The notes under the pieces are model-generated. The model worked only from the letters and a program-made list of their open reading frames with translations. It was not told where the DNA came from and did no database searches. A stretch of DNA of 64,000 bases from an uncultured Prevotella sp. (GTDB lineage: Bacteria; Bacteroidota; Bacteroidia; Bacteroidales; Bacteroidaceae): positions 62,001 to 126,000 of the forward strand of contig CABQKA010000003.1 of the NCBI GenBank assembly GCA_902464615.1, in the 5' to 3' direction. Positions 59,941 to 64,000 of this stretch are shown piece by piece. Position 1 is the first letter of the stretch. Each line of letters starts with the position of its first letter. The position numbers and the translations under genes were made by a program.

Positions 59941-61287
59941 TCAGGAAAGTAGCGGACAAGGCTGCACGGCGTCGCTCCCGGCAGCCGCCCCGGGCCACCC
60001 CACCGCAACGGACTGGCCACGGTGCACCTTGCGGGCAAAGTAGACGTAGAGCAGCAGCGAACAGGCTGCGATGACCGCCCCGCTGATGCAGGCCGCCGTC
60101 GTAATGAAAGCCAGCCAGTCCACCTCGGGCGTGAAGAAATTCTTGCCGACCAGGACGCATACGCTACCGAGGTAGCCGAACGAGTCCGACATGCAAATCA
60201 TGAAGCTGATATTGCTCTTGTAACGGAACACGGCTATCCAGCGCTCGAAAAACATCGTGTGGAAGCAGGCGTAGCAAAGGTAAAGCCCGAAGCCGGAGAC
60301 CACCATCCACGCAAAGGCGGGCAGCATCCCGAGACGGAAGAGCACGGTGCTGGCCGCCAGGCACAGGCCGCCGCCGAGGAAGATGAAGATGTTGCCGAAG
60401 AAGGCCTTGCGGTTGTCCACCACGCGGACCATGCTCGCCACGATGGCCAGTACGAATACGGCCACGCACATTTCCGAGACGGCCAGCACGCTGGCATCGC
60501 CGCCGAAGCCCAGCTGCTCCCAAAGCTCCACGGCGAAATTATCGCGCAGGTCGCGGTAAACGGTCAGCGTGGCATACGTCAGCACGGAAAGCACCACACC
60601 CCACGAGAACGCGCGGACAAAGCGGCGGCGGGCAGCCCCGTCCATAGGCGAACGGCGCGAACGCAGGGCGCAGTCCTCGGCCGTGGGAGGCGGTATCTTG
60701 CCCAGCATCCACACGCCGAGCAGCAGGAAAGGCACAAAGACCAGCCCCGTAAGGAAAGGCATCCAGAAGTCCGACACGCCGAACTGCAGGATAAGCCAAC
60801 GGCCCACGGCCTTCGTGATGCCCGACGCCGTGATGAAGCTCACGCAGAGGCCCGCGCCGAGCAGTTCCGTGTTGCGCCGGCCCTCAAGGAAAGAGATGAC
60901 AATGCCGAATATCATGCCCAGGGGCAAGCCGTTGGCCACGAGGAACACCACGTTCCACGGCCGCGGCACGAGGGCGAAGAGCAGCAGCGCCGCCCACGCG
61001 AAGCCCTCGAAGCCGAGGATGCAGGCCGTGCGGCGCGACGGACGCATGGACGACACGACACGGATACCCAAAAACTTGGAACACGTATAGCCCGCCACCT
61101 GGCTGATAAGGGCGATGATTTTGTAGTCCATGCCCCAATAAGACAGGCCCTCGAACGTGGCCGCCGAGAGCGGCTTGCGGAAGGCGTACATGCTCATGTA
61201 CGTGATGAGGGCCGCCGCGATGCAGAAAAGGTTGAAGCCCGCGCCGCGGCTGTGCGCGAGCATCCTGTCCAGCCGGCCCGCACTCAT
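59941..61287 (-). CDS. DUF5690-type polytopic membrane protein (MFS-like)
   Basis: A 448-residue membrane protein with about twelve spans, resembling DUF5690 proteins, a transporter-like family. In my recollection these often neighbour phosphonate-associated dehydrogenase genes in Bacteroidetes. Landmarks: YMSMYAFRKPLSAATFEG, SKFLGIRVVSSM and FERWIAVFRYKSNISFMICMSDSFGYLG (in parts). The start at 61287 overlaps the stop of the upstream dehydrogenase gene by four bases (ATGA). Substrate unknown; phosphonate or aminophosphonate uptake is only an inference from the neighbour. Confidence 0.7.
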   Translation of the reverse strand: MSAGRLDRMLAHSRGAGFNLFCIAAALITYMSMYAFRKPLSAATFEGLSYWGMDYKIIALISQVAGYTCSKFLGIRVVSSMRPSRRTACILGFEGFAWAALLLFALVPRPWNVVFLVANGLPLGMIFGIVISFLEGRRNTELLGAGLCVSFITASGITKAVGRWLILQFGVSDFWMPFLTGLVFVPFLLLGVWMLGKIPPPTAEDCALRSRRSPMDGAARRRFVRAFSWGVVLSVLTYATLTVYRDLRDNFAVELWEQLGFGGDASVLAVSEMCVAVFVLAIVASMVRVVDNRKAFFGNIFIFLGGGLCLAASTVLFRLGMLPAFAWMVVSGFGLYLCYACFHTMFFERWIAVFRYKSNISFMICMSDSFGYLGSVCVLVGKNFFTPEVDWLAFITTAACISGAVIAACSLLLYVYFARKVHRGQSVAVGWPGAAAGSDAVQPCPLLS

Positions 61288-62249
61288 GGCCGGGAAGTTT
61301 TGAAGTGAATGCCCACGCGGTACGGATTGCGCTCCAAGGCGCAGCGGAAAGCGGCCTCGGCTTCCTCCAGCGGGAAACTGTCACGGACGAGCGCGGCGAA
61401 GGGATAGCGCCCGTAGCACCGCTCCATGAAGGACACGGCGGCACTGAAGTCGGCGGCATTGTAATTGTGCAGCCCGTGGACCGAAAGCAGGCGGCGCACG
61501 ACGCGCTCGCCGTCCACGCTCACGGGGCGCTGCGGACACACGCCGCCCACCCACACGGCCGTCCCGCCCACGGCCAGCGCCTCCAGCGTCTGCTCCATCG
61601 CCTCGGGACGGCCGCAGAAATCCATCGCGGCGTCGGCCGCCATCGCCCCGGGGCGCACCTCGCCGGCGGCCACGGCCTCGTGGGCGCCGAAGCGGACGGC
61701 CTCGGCCCGCCGGCCCGCGTCGGGGTCGACGGCGGCCACCCACGCGGCCCCGGCCTCGGAAAGCACGAGCACGGGGGTGAAGCGGCGCAGCAGGGTGTAT
61801 TCGGCCAGTCCGCCGTGCCACGAGCTTTCGGGCGTAAGGCGTTCATGGCCGTACTTGAACAGGTCCGGCGACTTCTGCGGGATGCCGCGCCGGGCCATCG
61901 CGCCGGAAGGGTCGGCCGCATAGATGGCCCACGTCACGCGGTCGCCCACGCGCAGCGGGCGGCCCGAAAGGTCGGAGAGGGGCGAGCCGAGCGCGGCGAC
62001 GCGGCCCACGGTCTCGTGCCCCAGGATGGTCGGCGTCTTCTCCACGCGGCGGCCGGCGTAAGTGCTCAGGTCGCTGCGGCAGAGCGTGGCATACTCGTTG
62101 CGCACCAGGATTTCGCCTTCGCCCGGCGCGGGAAGCGTGTGCTCCTCGAGGCGCAGGGGGGTGCCCGCCCGCAGGGCACCTGCGCACCGACGGCCCGGAA
62201 ACGGGCGCGAGGGACAGTGTCTCAGCACCTTCCGCGCCGTCCGCCACAC
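61284..62249 (-). pseudogene. Zinc-type alcohol dehydrogenase with deleted cofactor-binding segment
   Basis: Resembles zinc-binding dehydrogenases proposed to act in phosphonate breakdown: LPAPGEGEILVRNEYATLCRSDL, TPTILGHETVGRVAALG and a C-terminal NAADFSAAVSFMERCY region. The stretch that should hold the NAD-binding fold is missing: RRFTPVLVLSEAGAAWVAAVD jumps from the end of the catalytic half directly into the second strand of the Rossmann fold, and no GxGxxG is seen. About 50 residues appear lost in frame. The N-terminus has only a GTG start preceded by unlikely residues. It may be a dead gene that still allows coupled translation of the DUF5690 gene, or it may have an assembly error. Confidence 0.6.
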
Positions 62250-62348
62250 TTCCGCCCGCCACGCCCGCTTCCTTGCAGGCGTGGCTTAATAGTTAAATAA
62301 ACAAAAAAGTGAAGAGCTTATAGGGTTACGTTGCGTCTCTTTTTTCCC

Positions 62349-62356
62349 TAATTTTG
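62349..62356 (+). promoter_or_regulatory. -7 box upstream of the efflux operon
   Basis: TAATTTTG, 31 bases before a short reading frame (62387) and 166 bases before the TolC start. Confidence 0.55.
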
Positions 62357-62386
62357 CACTCCCGAACGGAATATAGAAAGTACGAC

Positions 62387-62461
62387 ATGGAAATTTACAC
62401 CATCTTTTATAAGAACAAAATTCACGATTTCCACGCATGGGGCGCAGCGGCCTTGATTTGA
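62387..62461 (+). CDS. Short 24-codon open frame before the TolC gene
   Basis: ATG at 62387 opens MEIYTIFYKNKIHDFHAWG and stops at 62461. It lies just downstream of a promoter box in an otherwise empty 272-base gap. It may be a leader peptide, the remnant of a lost regulator gene, or chance; no family is recognised. Confidence 0.25.
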   Translation: MEIYTIFYKNKIHDFHAWGAAALI

Positions 62462-62521
62462 TTCCCGCGCCCGTTCCTTAAGCTATATTCTTCTTAATCT
62501 ATCACATAATCTTTTTTCATT

Positions 62522-63260
62522 ATGAGCAAAAAGAAAAGGCTCATAGGGCTGCTGTGTGTCGCTGCCCTATACAGCCAGAGCCTTTATGCCCAAATCCGGG
62601 AGATGGGCATAGAGGAACTGTTCCGCCTTGCCGACGAACAGAGCAGAAGTATCCAAACGTACCGGACCGGAAAGGCAGCCGCCGAAGAAGCATTGAAAGG
62701 AGCCAGGAACCTGCGGCTTCCGGATGTGAACGTATCCCTTTCGGCCAGCTACCTGGGCAACGGCAGGCTGTGGGACAGGGATTTCGGCAACGGCATGACC
62801 GTGAACATGCCGCACTTCGGCAACAACTTCGCGCTGGAGGCCCGGCAAGTCGTCTATGCCGGCGGAGCCGTCAGCAGCGGCATCAGGCAGGCGGAGCTTG
62901 GCAAGGTGCTGGCAGAACTTGACCTGCAAAAGAACATCCAGGAGATTCGCTTCATGCTGGCAGGGCATTACCTGGACCTATACAGGCTGGACAACCAAAT
63001 CCGGGTGCTGCGAAAGAACCTGGAACTGACCGAGGAGGTCATTGCCCACATGAAAGCCCGCAGGGAACAAGGCACGGTCCTGAAAAACGACATCACGCGC
63101 TACGAACTGCAGAAGGAACAGCTGAACCTGCAATTGGCAAGGGTGACGGATGCCCGGGAAATCGCCAACCACCAGTTGACAGCCACCCTGCACTTGCCCG
63201 AAAGCACGAAAATCTATCCGGACACCTCATTATTGGGCAGACACATCCAGGCCTTGACGG
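62522..63260 (+). pseudogene. TolC-family outer-membrane efflux protein, truncated by deletion
   Basis: The first about 245 residues are a normal TolC-family factor: signal peptide ending SLYAQ, EELFRLADEQSRSIQTYRTG, LEARQVVYAGGAVSSGI and the coiled-coil segment LELTEEVIAHMKARREQGTVLKNDIT (in parts). Near 63255 the frame enters HlyD sequence in another frame (after ACGGAAGACGGAAGACGCC, which contains a direct repeat of GGAAGAC), producing an unrelated Arg/Pro-rich tail up to 63676. The missing part would be about 200 residues. The outer-membrane half of the pump therefore looks broken unless the junction is an assembly artefact. Confidence 0.7.
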
Positions 63261-63866
63261 AAGACGGAAGACGCCGTCACCCGGCAACAATACGACCACG
63301 TGAAGACCGCATACGATGCCGTCAACGCCCGCTACGAGCAGGTCCTCCGCATGAAGCACTCCACCTCGCTGGCCAAAGACGAACAGACCCGCCGGCTGGG
63401 GCAGAACGAAGCGGCCGTACGCCTGGCGCAAGCCGCCGCAGACCTGGCCCGCCTGAACCTCTCATACACGGTCATCGTCGCAACCTGCGACGGGGTGACC
63501 GGACACAAAGACATACACGAAGGGCAGCTGGTGCAGCCCGGACAGACTATGGTGGACATTGTGGACAGCAGCGACATGTGGGTCATCGCCAACTATCGGG
63601 AGACACAGCTTCCCAATATCTCGGAAGGGGCCGAAGTCACTTTTACAGCCGACGCCGTCCCGGGGGTCGTCTATAAAGGAGTGGTGGAATCCGTCTCCGA
63701 CGCCACGGGAGCGGCATTCTCCCTGATACCGCAGGACAATGCCACCGGGAACTTCGTGAAAGTGGAGCAAAGAGTCCCCGTCCGCATCCGCCTGCAAGGC
63801 AACGACCCGGACAAAGAGCAACTGCTGAGAGCCGGACTGAACGTAGAATGTAAAGTGAAGTACTGA
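63255..63866 (+). pseudogene. HlyD-family membrane fusion protein, N-terminus deleted
   Basis: Residues from EDAVTRQQYDHVKTAYDAV onward are the C-terminal half of an EmrA/HlyD adaptor: the second half of the hairpin (LARLNLSYTVIVATCDGVTGHK), the lipoyl/barrel segment (GQLVQPGQTMVDIVDSSDMWV) and the closing GLNVECKVKY. The membrane anchor, first lipoyl half and much of the coiled coil are missing, replaced by the TolC N-terminal half. An ATG-free restart is unlikely; the ORF from 63300 has only an internal alternative start. The stop is 2 bases before the MFS gene. Confidence 0.72.
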
Positions 63867-63868
63867 TT

Positions 63869-64000
63869 ATGAGCGAAGCTGCACAACCCGCACCTTTCTC
63901 CATGCCGATGTTCAGAAGTTTCGTCTCCGGACGGATACGACCCTGGATATACGTGCTCATGGCCTTTACCTTCCAATTTTCGGGAGGGCTTTATCTGGGC
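63869..64000 (+). CDS. MFS efflux transporter, N-terminal part (continues past window)
   Basis: The first 44 residues (MSEAAQPAPFSMPMFRSFV, then RIRPWIYVLMAFTFQFSGG) read like the start of an EmrB-type drug transporter of Bacteroidetes, in which a short cytoplasmic region precedes a first span containing FQFSGG. Its position right after a HlyD adaptor and a TolC gene matches an EmrAB-TolC tripartite pump. The rest lies outside the window. Confidence 0.7.
   Translation, partial: MSEAAQPAPFSMPMFRSFVSGRIRPWIYVLMAFTFQFSGGLYLG

Overview
This window comes from a high-GC member of the Bacteroidetes, most likely order Bacteroidales. Three things point there. Many genes are preceded by the Bacteroides-type -7 promoter box (TAnnTTTG) and few by a strong Shine-Dalgarno site. 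The window carries typical families: TonB-receptor-like barrels, PCMD and DUF4861 proteins, a split LysO, and an acpP-fabF-rnc cluster. It also has Kdo transferase, so it is Gram-negative. No tRNA, rRNA, CRISPR array or intact transposase was seen.

Layout. 1-2.2 kb: phosphate butyryltransferase (cut by the window edge) and butyrate kinase, convergent with hisS and an exported endonuclease/phosphatase-like protein (2.2-4.8 kb). 4.8-6.3 kb: an AT-rich cassette with one exported protein, bounded by two 156-bp direct repeats, the right one being the 3' end of the next gene. 6.3-12.4 kb: a 1643-residue Dna2-like nuclease/helicase with a C-terminal methyltransferase-like domain, downstream of an exported phosphoesterase. 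12.6-22.8 kb: DUF4861 protein, valS, a phosphoesterase/PQQ-propeller fusion, an exported phosphodiesterase and a GH29 fucosidase. 23-27.2 kb: copper ATPase and typA/bipA. 27.4-37.9 kb: two large outer-membrane barrels and, upstream of them, a candidate RiPP cluster (cysteine-rich precursor, radical SAM/SPASM maturase, and a protein with two glycosyltransferase domains plus a LanC-like domain). 38.2-45.4 kb: a double esterase, rmuC, waaA, gltX and a two-gene LysO exporter behind a long leader. 45.7-48.9 kb: arginase-family enzyme, HxlR regulator divergent from an NTF2-like gene, and an acyltransferase. 49-54 kb: a three-gene surface-protein operon and a second exported phosphoesterase. 54.2-57.4 kb: acpP, fabF and an RNase III with a long repetitive tail. 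57.7-59.8 kb: a triple-hydrolase polypeptide. 59.9-64 kb: a DUF5690 membrane protein with a deleted dehydrogenase, then a TolC/HlyD efflux operon carrying an internal deletion and the start of an MFS pump.

The most notable signals are three. (1) The putative glycosylated, radical-SAM-modified peptide cluster at 33.5-37.9 kb. (2) A dispersed repeat family found at 13 sites, every one with three clear units at an exact 21-bp period; twelve are intergenic and one has become coding sequence in the RNase III tail. (3) The AT-rich cassette between duplicated helicase 3' ends. All functional names come from reading motifs in the translated sequence; no database search was run.
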